64,000 bases of DNA from Isoetes taiwanensis (Eukaryota > Streptophyta > Lycopodiopsida > Isoetales > Isoetaceae), in contig JAJEKV010000073.1 of the NCBI GenBank assembly GCA_021234155.1, positions 5,244,001 through 5,308,000 of the forward strand. Direction: 5' to 3'. Shown in pieces: positions 35,839 to 47,344 of the stretch (within the stretch, counting starts at the first letter, position 1; the number at the start of each line of letters is the position of its first letter). The translations under genes were made by a program, and so were the position numbers. The notes below the pieces were generated by a model. The model ran no database searches, had not been told where the DNA came from, and saw only the letters and a list, made by a program, of their open reading frames with translations.

Positions 35839-37440
35839 CGTGACGCCCCTACTCATATACGTTGCACTCACCGTATACAAACAGAGTTCATCCCCATACC
35901 AGCTCCATGCTAATATAGGGCCCTCCACGTATCAATACGCAACCTTGAAGAGTTCCAGTGGGAAGAATGAAGGGGTCCTTTACCCCGTCTCCCTCGGGGC
36001 CTACCTAGCTGAAGGCGTAAACATACATGTCGGAGTACATACATCAACATCATATGACCATCACGGAAGGATGGTCCTCCACATATCTGCATAGACAAAG
36101 ATCGACATCACATAGGGAATCCTACCCAAGGCTCGGACTCAAAGGGATGACGACGGCTTGGGTCTCGAGTTCATTGCGCATGAATTCATGGCAATGGATT
36201 TTGGGCATAAGAACATGGCATTGGGTTGTCCACTCCATCCGCCCTCCCCATTGCACACTTTGCGGAGTAGGCTGAAAAGTGTTGGGACTGGCGTAGCCCG
36301 CACGGATGCATAGCCAAAGGGCTACTCCCGGGTCATCATCCCAGTTCGATGGGGCGGTAGGGATCACTCCCTCGAGAGATCTACATGCCGACTCAAGGTG
36401 ACTAGAGGGCCACCGCCTGTATTCGGACCGAACCCACCGGAAAGTGTACACCACTTCCACGGTGTCGAGCCCATGCCTTACCCTTCAACTTTCGGTGGTA
36501 AGCCATTAGGCCTAGTCACAATGATCCCTGGTAGGCCTTACACACCAGAGGGATCGTTCAAGAGTCGGGACATGAACCTCCTTCTTAGCCGGGCCCCGCC
36601 CCTTCACCCACAACCTGGTGTGGTTCTTGTACACAAGGCCGAATCTATGGTGTGCTAGAGAGGCTAATCTAGAGCATCTACTACCAAGCTTGAAGTCTCT
36701 ACCCCCTTCCCAATACAAGGAGTTCACAGAGATACATCATCCATATACATCACGGAAGAACTAAAGAACATAGATCTAATCTATATCATAGAGTTAGGTT
36801 CTTTAGTTAGAGTCCGGTATCTACTCATCTAGAGATCTAGATAGCTGCTAAAGCGCATTTAATAGGCTAAACCTACCGATACAATGACCTGAAAACGGTT
36901 TAGACCATTAAATCGACTACATACCCCGATCCATGAGTTGCTCCTCCTCGACCGAGTTCGACCATCCCAACGAACCGCTCGAATCAAGGGAAACTAATGG
37001 TGCCATTCTCTCGGGCGAGTGCGGGAGGCTGGTTTTGACTCCTAGAGCAGCCAAAAACAGAGCTCTAAAACCCTAGGAACGAAAATGGGCAAGTTAGGGT
37101 TCTCCTACTTAAATAGGCAAGGGTTGGGGCTTAGGGTTTCCAATTATCCCTTTAGGTATGTGGGATAATTGGAAATGGGCCCACTTGCCTTTAATGGCTA
37201 GGTGGCCAAATGTGCCTACATGGAAATGTGTGCACCTAAATGTGCCCACATGGAAATGTGTGCACCTTAATAAATGTGCATGTGCACATTAATAAGAAAT
37301 GCACATACCTAGCAAGTTGCCCCCTAGGGCTACTCACGGGCACGCCGCATTACAGACACGTCGGTTGGAGGGAGCAGGCGTCAACGGGCGATGCAGACAA
37401 GATCAGATACGTATGGACCGTCTTCAGGCCGAACGCCTAA
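35839..37440 (-). repeat. LTR (5' LTR in element orientation)
   Basis: 1,602 bp, starting CGTGACGCCC (TG changed to CG) and ending CGAACGCCTAA, followed by the AAGCC duplication. Similarity to the left LTR runs end to end. The differences are heavily biased to CAG/CTG versus CG/CGG/CCG positions. Confidence 0.9.
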
Positions 37441-37445
37441 AAGCC

Positions 37446-38990
37446 TTCTTGCAAAGCTTGATTTAAAAGAGTAGTGATGATTGTAAGCAATAGCGGACCC
37501 CCCCCATTTAAGCAATTCTGCTTGCAAACCTTGAAGATCAGGAGACTTGCCATTAGATAGATGCCGCAATCCTTCTTTGACTTCTTCCTCTGTGAATTGA
37601 AGAATATCACCTACCAAAGGAGGCACAGAATTAAGGACCCTGGGATGATCATATAAGTGGACCAATCGCTCATCCCATTGCTGCATAGAAATATGTCCAA
37701 GAGTAGGAGGTGGTCGATATAATATTTTGCGCCAGAAGGTCCGAGGCTCACATTAGCGATAATTCAAACATTTGCTTCGATGCTCAAGAACAAAGCGTCG
37801 CGTTTTAAAACAAACTTATAATTTGAATGGCATTATGTCGCATATCCGCTCAAACCAAAGATGAGCAACACCGCGCGTGCACCAAAGCAAAGAGACCGCG
37901 GTAAGCAAAGCATCAGCAAAGGCTACATTACGCTCTTGAAGAGTTGGGTAATCCAAAATACCCGCAAGCGTAGGAGCTAATGTCCGTTCATATTCAAAAG
38001 ATCTAGAATAAGTCGTTTAATGCGAAGTGGGAGCCCGGATAGCAATGGGTTGAAGAGGTGGAAGCCGCCACTTTAATGACAAATAAAGTGGATAGTGATC
38101 AGATTTTATCTCCTCATCTCTATGCCTTGTGCCAATTCGAAAGTCTGAAATGAGATCCAAGGCTTGCACTTGGGAAATGACATAATCAACAACACTAGTA
38201 CCACCACCCTGCCTATCATGTCTGCATGTAATACCTTTAGAGTATGGCCATTGCTCTAAGCCATTACAAAGTACCATCTCAAAGACTTTCATTAATAACC
38301 GGATGAGCTCCCTTCCAAATGTTGAGGCGGGTTTGTTAGCATCAAAGCGATGAACGTGGAAAGATTGTATCATTAGCGGACATCCACAAAGGGTCACTTA
38401 ACATCTTCAAGTATGAGTTGAGCAACTTGCATTTTCAGCAAAGGCGAGCATTGAAATCACCAAGAAGAATAACATGCCCCAACTGTTTGAATTGAGCAAT
38501 GTCATCATAAAGATCACCATAGGGATCACTGCGAGCGACATCATATTCATCATAAAAAGGTGATGATATAGGTGGAAAGTAACAGGCAGCAACAAATATG
38601 GTACTACTATTGTGGCAATGAAGTTTGATCCACATGTAGCGATTATATCTATCAGCCTTATGAAGCGCGTGATATATGGGGCAAGGGCATCCTTGAAATA
38701 ACAAGCAACTCCACCGCGAACCTCGTTGCCCATGACATTCATTAAATAATGAAAAGAATTGATAGCACGTAAAATGAGGTAGCCGTTTGATTTGAATGCT
38801 CCCACGTTTCCATGAGCGTAAGGATATCCATATCTTTTGCAATGGGATTCAAGCCATCACCTTTACGCCATGGAAAACCTCGACAATTCAAGACACCAAC
38901 CCAAGGCACATTTCCTAGGAAGGTACATTTGAGGTATGAGCAAAGTCGAAATGAGGAGGCTGGAGCAATAGAGGCGGCCGGCAGCAACAG
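37446..38990 (-). pseudogene. LINE ORF2, 5' part (endonuclease and RT start)
   Basis: The minus strand gives NCRGFPWRKGDGLN and LMETWEHS (about 38890-38785), LLGDFNARLC (about 38470-38437) and a TSVVDYVIS...KSDHYPL block (about 38200-38080), the ordered motifs of the L1-type endonuclease. EEEVKEGLRHLSNGKSPDLQ (about 37610-37540) then starts the RT, and the reading runs up to the insertion scar at 37441. Frameshifts interrupt the endonuclease. Confidence 0.82.
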
Positions 38991-40739
38991 CTAAAGAACA
39001 TCGCTAAAGAAGCAAAGATCGCCGACATCAAAGGGTACCATTAGCAACATCGTGAGAGGAATGGCCTTGAGCGTAAGAAGATGTGGTGGGTGCGTAAGAT
39101 GGAACAACACGAGGCGATTTGCGGCGTTGGTGTGTGCATGGAAAATGGGAGAATGGACTTTAACACCAGCAGTAAGATGAGTGGCCTTAGCATTATGAAA
39201 GGCGTCAGCAAAAGTTGCATGTGATGGTGTAAAATACGTAGTTTTCCACCTAATCGCTGCAACCTTACCACCATTCTTTTGAATGTCCGGACCTTTTGCA
39301 AATTCAAGGCGTCGACTAACCTGTTGGGACTTAGTAAGATCAAAATCCAGATAGAGAGATGTCCCTTTCAATTGCTTGGCCTGCTTGAGGATATCCATTT
39401 TAGTACTCAAATTTCGCACTATAAATTTCACTATCCCCGGGTGGTGGGGCTGCAATGCTCCAACCCTATGTGCAGCAGTGACAACAACTGGTGTTGTGAA
39501 GTCCAATTTAGCTAACACCAAAGTCTATACCTTCCATTTTGTAAGTCCTCGATGCTTCTTCCGGCATGCCACGAATTACCGATTACATAATCGACGGTTG
39601 TGCCTATCAATGTATTCTCTGGCGCCTCACGGAAAGGCATGTAGATGCAGATGTAGATGCAAAATCTGTTACATGAGAGTTTTGAAATTGGGGGGAGGAT
39701 GAACTAGGCATGGATCTCACATTAGAATCATGATGCTTTGAAGAAGAAGTTGGAGGTGCCTTGGTTGCATGAGAATAAGAACGTTCCAAGGTAGCAACTC
39801 GACTAGATGTGTCCTTAGCAAGCTCAGTCACTTGGCAGGTCATGCTTGCTTCCAATGCTCGCATGCGAGTATTACAACTCGTAGACACCTCAGAGACATG
39901 ACGGAATAAATCTTGTCTTTGCTTGCCAATATCAACCATTAGGTGCTCCACAGTCATATGACAAGCAGCAAACTCCAACTTGCGCCCTCAATTGCTTCCC
40001 AAAGCTTTGCATGTTCAGCATGAATTTTGCCAGTGAGCGTTGCAAGGTCGTTACGACACTTTGCCAATTCAGACCTCAATGCACATTGAAATTGTGTCAT
40101 CTCTTGTTGCTGCATGTGCAAAGTAGCTGTAAGAATGTCAAGCTTGTTCTCTAGGTCTTTTTGAAGCAAATTGACATAGAGAGGAAGACGTTCTGGACGA
40201 GGGACCTTGGAGAAATCATCTGGGGTCAATGCCTCAGCAATCCGCTCCCTTTCATCATCATGAGTTGAACCTCCAACGCATGTTGGAGGTGTGGCTGAGC
40301 GATATGCACTTCCAACACCTGTAGCAGATGCAATCTGCTCCCCATCAGCACCATGTGGTGAACCTCCAACGCATGTTGGAGGTTCGTCTGGGCCAGTTGC
40401 ACTGCCAACACCTGTAACGGATGCAATCTGCTCTCCAGCATCATGTGTTGAACCTCCAACGCATGTTGGAGGTTCGTCTGGGCCATTTGCTCCATCAACA
40501 CCATTGGGAATTTGTGATGGACAACGCTTATCCCGTTGAGAGTAAAGATGCAATGCCCTATTTAATGTCTGTTGTTTAAGATGAGCATCTTTATTGAGAG
40601 ATCGAGTCATATCACCTTTGTAACCGTTATCTTTGTTCGTGGATCTGAGAGACTTCAAGGGGTGACGAGCAGGCCCTGACGGATTTGGCTGATCAAAGGG
40701 ATTAATACCCACCATAGAAAAATCCCCTAGCTGCTGCAA
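38991..40739 (-). pseudogene. LINE ORF1 (nucleic-acid-binding protein), frameshifted
   Basis: A 261-residue minus-strand frame from 40739 contains three 30-31-residue repeats with PPTCVGGS and a C-terminal helical, Gln/Glu/Leu-rich stretch suited to a coiled coil. A second frame (39978-39607) continues that segment. A third (39521 on) reads RVGALQPHHPGIVKFIVRN and later FAKGPDIQKNGG, which resembles the RNA-binding end of L1 ORF1 proteins. ORF1p binds element RNA. Two frameshifts divide it. The family assignment is by position and general resemblance. Confidence 0.6.
40270..40472. repeat. Three identical 20-bp palindromes in ORF1 repeats
   Basis: CCTCCAACGCATGTTGGAGG occurs at 40270-40289, 40363-40382 and 40453-40472, spaced 93 and 90 bp (multiples of three), within the coding repeats of the LINE ORF1. 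The two 9-base arms pair except for the central bases. Confidence 0.85.
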
Positions 40740-40760
40740 AGGATTGAAGGAGCCATTACT

Positions 40761-41728
40761 TCCAGAGGGCCGAAATGGGCTGATCTATAATAGTAATCAG
40801 TCCCGAAATCAAAAAGTCCAAAAAGCTGAAATGTATAGTGATGCAAATGGTCCGAATCATATGTCGTTGGAAAGATCCAGACATAAGCTTTCCAATGAGC
40901 CCGAAATCACCTGATTCTGATGTCTCTAGCTCAAGTTATAAGCTCGAGAAGTTTTGCCGTCGGGCACCAAAAAGGCAGAGCACCAAAAGGAGCGCCGAAA
41001 TCATGAAAACATACTACTTTTAATTTCATGTCGAGCATTCTATGTAAATTTATGCATAATTTGCAGGTTGAATTCGTGTTAGTCTGATGCAACCACGGCG
41101 ATGAATATGCTAAAAATCAAGTTTTGGAAACTCTTTATTATCGATCTTTTAGAAAATCTATTTTCCAATTAGAAGTTCGTTCCCGCTTCAGCAAATTGAC
41201 AGCTTGAAGCTTGTCGTGATCTTTCGTAGACAAGCTCCCACATCCAGGACTCTTTTCGTGCGATCTAGCGGCTTTAGTTGTTTGGTTGTTTAGCGGAGGA
41301 AAAGCATTTGGAATTTTCTCAACTCAGTGTTTAAAAGGTCGGCGAAGAGCCACAGTTGTACTCGCCTCCTCACCTTCTCTCTGCACCGTTCCTTTTAATT
41401 TCCTTCTAGACCTTGACCCTGTCTCTTATGGCCCCTCTTCGGCTATTGGATTTTAGTTACTCTCTTTTCAGCTCTATTTCAAAACCTGTATATTAGTTTA
41501 TCCATTTTTTAGTCCGTGCAGTCCGTCTTCGGCTATTAACAAATGTACCCACGTCTCGAGAATTTGAATTTTGTCTCCAATTGCTCAAAATTTAGAATAA
41601 TTTGAACGTGGGTCAGCATTAAGATCCTACTTGGGTGATTTATACTTGCTCAGATTTGGTTTCATTGCCTATGTATATTCATTACCCATAATCTAAACAT
41701 AAACGATTGATTTCAAAGGACGTGAACA
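40761..41728. other. Probable LINE leader, then possible 5' UTR of a plus-strand gene
   Basis: 40761-41040 may still be LINE 5' sequence. From about 41200 the DNA is pyrimidine-rich (CTCGCCTCCTCACCTTCTCTC near 41368), as in plant 5' untranslated leaders, and runs into the ATG at 41729. Confidence 0.35.
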
Positions 41729-41856
41729 ATGTCAGTAGACTCCTCTGATGCCAAAGACCCAAGAGGTTTTGGCATAGTTTCGAAGCCACAGAAAATGTCG
41801 TCTCCCAAGCGCGTACCAAGTCGCGGAGGACCTAAGAAGCGTAGTGGTGGGCAATG
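41729..41856 (+). CDS. Lone exon-like reading frame, product unknown
   Basis: ATG at 41729 opens 42 codons ending exactly at a consensus donor (CAATG/GTAAGT). The peptide is short, basic and Ser/Pro/Lys/Gly-rich (KPQKMSSPKRVPSRGGPKKR), as in disordered nuclear proteins. A pyrimidine-rich leader precedes it. A possible next exon lies near 42317-42390 (after TGCTTTCAG), but frames could not be joined with confidence. If real, the rest of the gene may be lost or pushed away by the LINE at 43.1 kb. I do not recognise the family. Confidence 0.35.
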
Positions 41857-43079
41857 GTAAGTATTTGATTCTCCATGCATTTTCGTCTTGTTTCGGGATT
41901 CGCAGTATAATTAGCTAATTTGTGTCTGCCGGATCGGACATTTCTTGTTTTTTGTTCTCCTTTCTTGTGTCGGAATGGATAATGGATAATGGATAAACTT
42001 TTGCAATCCATGTTCCTCCTAAAACGTTTCTAGTTTTTTTTGTCCAAGATAGCAGAGCAGTAGCATCTAAGCTTACAGGCCAGTTCATTCTAAACTTTCA
42101 TTCATTTCTTTCAATCCTTAAGCTGGTAATTGTTCTCATCTCTGAATACTGTTAATGTTATAGATCAGATTAGGTTTATGGAGTTTTAAAGCAAAACAGA
42201 AGCTCTCAAATAACTTTTCTTGTAGCTCAAGCCAATTTAGATTAGGTTGTAAGATTATTCACGGTAATAGGTAATAGATGCATTGCACATCTCTTATGTA
42301 TTTTAATAGACAGGTTCTTTAGTGCTTTCAGCAGTCTGCCAAGACAAGAAAGCATCAACTGGCACCTTCATGCAGTTATCCAAAGGATACAAATTTGAGG
42401 TTGGTCCAATAGTTTGTTTATGGAAGTCGGGTTTGTTTCAACCATGAATGATATTAGACTGTGCTATTGGTTTAGTGGCTGAGCATAGATCCCGCTAGAT
42501 TTGCCACGGTATATTGCACAGAATTCCAAAGCATTTCAATCCAAAAAGCTCTGATGCTATTGCTGGAACTGTAAATCAAATAGAACCATAGCCAACCAAA
42601 CTCATAAACCATAGTTCCAATGTAAATGATGCTATTGCTGGAACTATAGACTCCTTGCAGATATACTCCTTGTAGAATAGGAGCATTCATAGACTATATC
42701 AGGAAGTAGGCTTGAAGATCTAGAAAGAGATGGAGTCCGACTTATTTCGCCATCACTAGGACCTATTGACATAGCTGATTCTTTTATGGATTAAGTAGTG
42801 GAGTTTTGGGGTCCTCTTGAATGGAGTTCACCTTTTTGCTAACATATTCATTCTCTTGGGTCAGTACTAGCTTCATTGGAATTATCAAAGGGACCAGGTC
42901 AAACATAAGAAAGACCAACCCAAGGTAATGCTTATGGCTTTGTTCACATTAACAAAGTCATACAGGAACAATGTCATCATGTATCTAGCCAAAACCATCA
43001 AAACACCATCTTAAAATTTAAATCTTATATCCTCCATATCTTTTCTATTTTTTCACGTGCTCAATAAGTCCGCTCTCGA
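41857..43079. other. No clear gene; short tandem repeat
   Basis: Would be intron if the frame at 41729 is a real first exon. A ~72-bp tandem repeat with GATGCTATTGCTGGAACT starts at 42552 and 42627. Confidence 0.35.
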
Positions 43080-46000
43080 TCCTCCGCAATTTGCCCCTAC
43101 AACTTCGATTGCGCTCCCCGCCGCCCAAATGCTGCCCTGCCGCCTCGGGCCGCTTGTCCGAGGTCTCGCCCCGCAAGAACCCGCGCTCCCCGCCGCTTTG
43201 GTCCATCCGCGGACACATACTACACAAGCATCTCCGACCGCTCAATAGGAATTGTGCCTCCGGGTGGTGGTCTGGAACTGTCGGGGTTTCCCGTGGCAGA
43301 AGGGCGATAGCCTCAATTCAGTAGCTGTGGACATGGACCTCATCTTCCTCATGGAGACATGGGAACACCCAGGCCACAGGCTACCCGATCTGCCAGGGTA
43401 CCAGCATTTTTCAGTGTTCAATGGTTGTACAGGGAGACGTGGGCATGGTGGGGTTGCCTGCTACTACCAAGTAGCCTTGGCACATTTGGGTTCCCTCCAG
43501 AAGACCGACAGACATAAATGTCAGCCATTTTCACGTCGGCACGGACAGTCGGGACGAGGAGGCCGACTCAGATCACCTCCCACTCTATGTGAAGCTGGCC
43601 TGGCCAGCCGCTACGGCCCCCTCAGTAGCAGTACCTTGCCGACCTCGGTTGCGCTTGGATTATGAGCAGGCGGAGGCTTACGCTGACATGCTCGCAGAAG
43701 CCCTCCCGACAGTTCTGCGGGCCCACACGCTGGAGCAGCAAACCGACCAGCTGGTTGAGCTCCTCAGAACAGGGGCAGACAGGTGCTTTGGGAGACCTCC
43801 CCCACGCCAGAGATCAGAGGCCGCAACCTTCCCGCGTAACAGATGGTTTGATGCTGAGTGTAAGGAACGCAAACGCGCACTCCGTCTCATCGTGGATCAG
43901 GACACGCGAGCTCAGGCCACCCGACCATCAGGTGCCTTCCTCAAGGAAACAAAGGCAAGGTACCGGCAAGGCACCAAGGAGAAATGTTCTACCTACCGGA
44001 CGCCTACCGGAGAACTTTTGGCGGGGTACTGGTGCAGCCAACCTGACCCACGGGAACATCACGCCGGTGCAATGGGAGCAAGACAATTGTACTTTATGAT
44101 CCCCGGGAACACGGACAGATGTGCCCTCACAACATGGCCCACCACTGGTGATCACAGAAGAAGATGTCGAAGAGGGGTTGCAACGCCTGGCTAATGGGAA
44201 GGCAGCAGACTTGGACGGCCTGCAAGCGGAGTTGCTCAAGTGGGCAGGGCGGCACATGGTACACGCCCTTCATTGTTCATTGTTCAGGCGCGCAAGAGGG
44301 TTTTCTCGGGTCATGGACCAAGCGTGGTTGTTCGATCTATAAGGCGGGGACCCACACTCGTCAGCCATTACGAACCATCATGGTCATTTCGGTGTTTGCC
44401 AAAGGCGCACGGGCATTCTCGAAAAGAAAACCAGATGGGGGAGGAGGAATCCGAAGTCGGGGCACTTATCCAGGCGGGCTTCGACCCGACATTCGACCAT
44501 TGATCACATCTTCACACTCGGGGCCACGGTCGAGGACAACAGAACCGTCGAGAGGACCTCAGGATCTTGCTTTGTGGACTTTGCAAAAGCTTGGCGACCG
44601 CGATTACCGGGAAAAGTTGTGGGCTAGATTGCACTATCTGGGGGCTCTCTATGGATCTGCAGAAACGCAAAGGTACTGACTATACGAGAGCCGCATTGTG
44701 CCGCATGCAACCCGGAAGGACGGTCATTTGCCCATTAGCATTGGAGTTAGGCAAGGTTGTCTCTCTCACCCACACTCTTTGGACTTTACATTGACCGGTT
44801 GGAAGCCCGGCTTGTCGCCAATGGGGGCTACAGATGACTCTTGCACCAGGTCATCCCGGACTCATCTATGCGAGATGATGTGGACCTCTTGGCCCATACA
44901 CCGAGGGCATGAGGCACACCTAGATGCCCCGACACGTTACGCCAGGCGACGGACATGCGTGTCAACCTGGCCAAGACTAAGGTGGTCCTCATATCCTCCT
45001 CACGTCATCCAGCACCTCCGGCGCTCACTTATTAGGGGAAGATGGTAGAGGTTACACCCAGCTACAAGTACCTGGGGGTGGAATTTCCGTCCTCAATGTA
45101 TTGGGATGCATCCATTCGCCAGGTGACCGCGATGTTGGAAGGCGCTTGTTATGCATAATGCAAAACAATAGTCGCCAGGGTCGAAGCCGTATGATCGGGG
45201 CCACCAGTCACATTTGTTCCGGGCACTGGTGGAGCCAGTTCTTCTGTATGGGGTCGAGGTGTGGGGCCCAGTGGTGTCTTTGACGACTTGGAACGACTTA
45301 GAACAGGTCCAGAAGGCATTTTTGACGCGGGCACTTGGGGTCAAGCCCTCATTCGATATTAGATCTTGTTGCAGAGATGTGATTCATGCCCCCGCAAAGA
45401 TGCGCCCCTCGATAGACACATTGTTTATTATTCGGCTCCCTCCCGACTTGGCTTTACGCCGTGGGCGATGAGCCCATAGCGACTTCGGGGCTTGTTGGAA
45501 GGACAAGAGAGCCCGGTGGCTAGCGCTACTGAACGTAGACGCACATAGGTGCGGCCCAGCAATACAATGACACGCCGACAGGAATAGGTCGAGGGGGTAC
45601 TTGGACTCTTGTTTTCTGGGGAAGCTCTTGGACCACCATGCTCTGGAACAGGTAAAGATGGCACACTACAAACAACACATAAACCCCACCCTGATTCGAG
45701 GCGCACAGCTCTATCTGCGTTCTCAGTTGCCCATGAAGAAGCGCAGGGTCATCGCATCCATTCGAGCAGGGCCCACCATCTCCGAGGCTTTTGAGGTGAT
45801 TGGGTTGGAGGAAGCGCCGGACATGCTTTGTCAGTGTTGCCCGCTGGGGGTTGTTGAGGATGAAAGCCATGCCTTCCAGAGCTGTCCAGCCTATAGTCAG
45901 ATTCGGGCTCGCTACACTCTCTTGGTGCGACCTGGTCTGCCCCTGCACGAACTACTCAGTACGCCGTCAGTTCGATCCCTTGGCTCCTACCTCCAGGAGG

Positions 46001-46257
46001 TTTTTGATCTGCGGACTCACCTCTGCCCCCGGGGCGCCTACCTGAGGTGCCGGGAATTCATGTCTATATGTATATATATTTGTATTAGGGTACCGCCACA
46101 GTTTGTTGTCTGACGGTTTTCCCTCTCCTAAGGGGGTTTTAATCCGGGTAGCAACGGGCTTGCTGCACCCGTGTAATTTGGGTCCCATAGGCCGATTGGC
46201 CTCCGCGGACGATAAAAGAACCTTCCTTCCTTCCTTCCTTCCTTCCTTCCTACCTAC
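43080..46257 (+). mobile_element. L1-like LINE, 5'-truncated, plus strand
   Basis: Begins in GC-rich DNA near 43080 and ends in a (CTTCC)n tail at 46228-46253. It carries an endonuclease, reverse transcriptase and C-terminal zinc-binding region in LINE order, with no ORF1. The 3' block CCGATTGGCCTCCGCGGACG and the GFPW-x-KGD endonuclease motif tie it to the LINE at 25.1 kb. Its GC content is clearly higher than that of its surroundings. Confidence 0.88.
43252..46075 (+). pseudogene. LINE ORF2 remnant (endonuclease, RT, zinc knuckle)
   Basis: Endonuclease blocks NCRGFPWQKGDSLN, LIFLMETWEHPG and GHGGVACYYQ lie at 43270-43475. The RT N-terminal block EEDVEEGLQRLANGKAADLD is at about 44159-44218. 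The YADD region is degraded to DDVDLLAHTP (about 44875-44905). Near the end, CQCC...ESHAFQSC (about 45830-45890) matches the zinc-binding motif found after LINE RTs. At least six frame changes occur, many in CG-rich stretches. Confidence 0.82.
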
Positions 46258-47340
46258 AATGAATGCGATCCCAAAGGCTACTAGGCATTCTACTTGAAAT
46301 CTCAAGACTATAATGACCACACCTTTGAATAAGTTGATAAGTTGTGAAAAGAGACATGGTCCTAAACGATTAGAATTACAGATTTGAATGCTTAGTAATC
46401 TTTGGTATTTTTTCTAAATAATGAAGTTGAAGAGATAAAGAAATCAAGAGCATGTGAAATGACCTTTTTCCCACATCTAAGCAACAGTTGTCCATTGACA
46501 GTGAAATTGTTCGAATTCTTTAGTCAAACCGAAAATATTTGTCATTCAAATTGTTTCTTTAAATATTAATACGGAGAATGACTCCTTAACTCATGCAAAG
46601 CCGTCTATGTTCAGCTTGCAAATGGTTTTGTCATACCTTCCATATATTGGATGTTCCACCATTACTCGTGAGTACATGTCCATTGCCACCTTTTATTTGA
46701 AGTTTTGATTTGAAGGTTTCTGAATTGATTTCGACATGCTTAATAAAAGGCTCCATTCATATTCATGTAGCACTATAGATTTGGAATGATCTGGATGAGG
46801 TTGGATTTTGAATATTTTAAACATGAATTAGATTCGTTAGAAGAGTGCATTTGTTATTTGCCATCAAGGTGAATGAGTCCAAGGTCTTACAGTAGTTGCT
46901 AGTTACACAAAAGAGATTTATCAATTTGAAATTGAGACTAAACAAAAGCAGTTTGAGAGCTTCACAGTGTTGAGATCTGATGAGTTCATCGCCAAGGGGT
47001 ATCAAGATCATTGCTCCGTGACACCATCTCTCCAGTGAAAAGAAAAACTCACAAGGCTGTTTTTTTTTTTCTTACTTAGTTTAAGAGCAAGAGAGATGCA
47101 GTACATGCTCATTTTGTTGGAAAAGCGGTTCTTTGTACATGCTCATTTTGTCATGCTCATTTTGTTGGAAAAATGGTTCTTTGTACATTGTGTTGCTGAT
47201 GCAGTTTGGCCATACATGGTACTGTCAGAAAATTTATCTATTTGTATCTCATATTAGGACCTCTGATCTCGAAGAGCCTATTCCATACACTTTGTCTGTT
47301 GGCAGGCTTCCTCGGTGTACATCAGTGCTAGCCTCAGAAC
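46258..47340. other. No gene; ~45-bp tandem repeat
   Basis: AT-rich DNA. CATGCTCATTTTGTTGGAAA with GGTTCTTTGTA is repeated in tandem at about 47105-47190. Confidence 0.4.
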
Positions 47341-47344
47341 AATC

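Larger units (their letters stand above)
26992..37440 (-). mobile_element. Non-coding LTR retrotransposon (LARD), 10.4 kb, nested in the LINE
   Basis: Two ~1.6-kb direct repeats (26992-28602 and 35839-37440) bracket 7.2 kb. The termini are TGTGACG...CGTCACA. A primer-binding site next to the right LTR and a purine tract next to the left LTR both read on the minus strand, fixing the orientation. I find no gag, protease, RT or integrase motif in the internal region, so it fits the large retrotransposon derivatives that depend on proteins from another element. The AAGCC duplication shows a single clean insertion. A solo LTR of the same family lies at 48008-53709. Confidence 0.88.
25078..40760 (-). 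mobile_element. L1-like LINE, ~5.2 kb, split by a nested LTR element
   Basis: On the minus strand, ORF1 (about 40739-39000), an endonuclease (38990-38017) and reverse transcriptase (37690-37446 and 26986-26300), a C-terminal region and a 3' end with a (TATTC)n tail at 25078-25100 follow in the L1 order. The RT is cut at 26991/37441 by the 26992-37440 element. The 5' boundary is not sharp; about 40740-41020 may be its leader. Frameshifts occur throughout. It shares the GFPW-x-KGD endonuclease block with the LINE at 43.1 kb, so both belong to one family. Confidence 0.88.

Noticed and set aside
40270-40472. CRISPR-like array
   Set aside because: Three regularly spaced palindromes, but the spacers are themselves repeats of a LINE coding region in a plant nuclear context.
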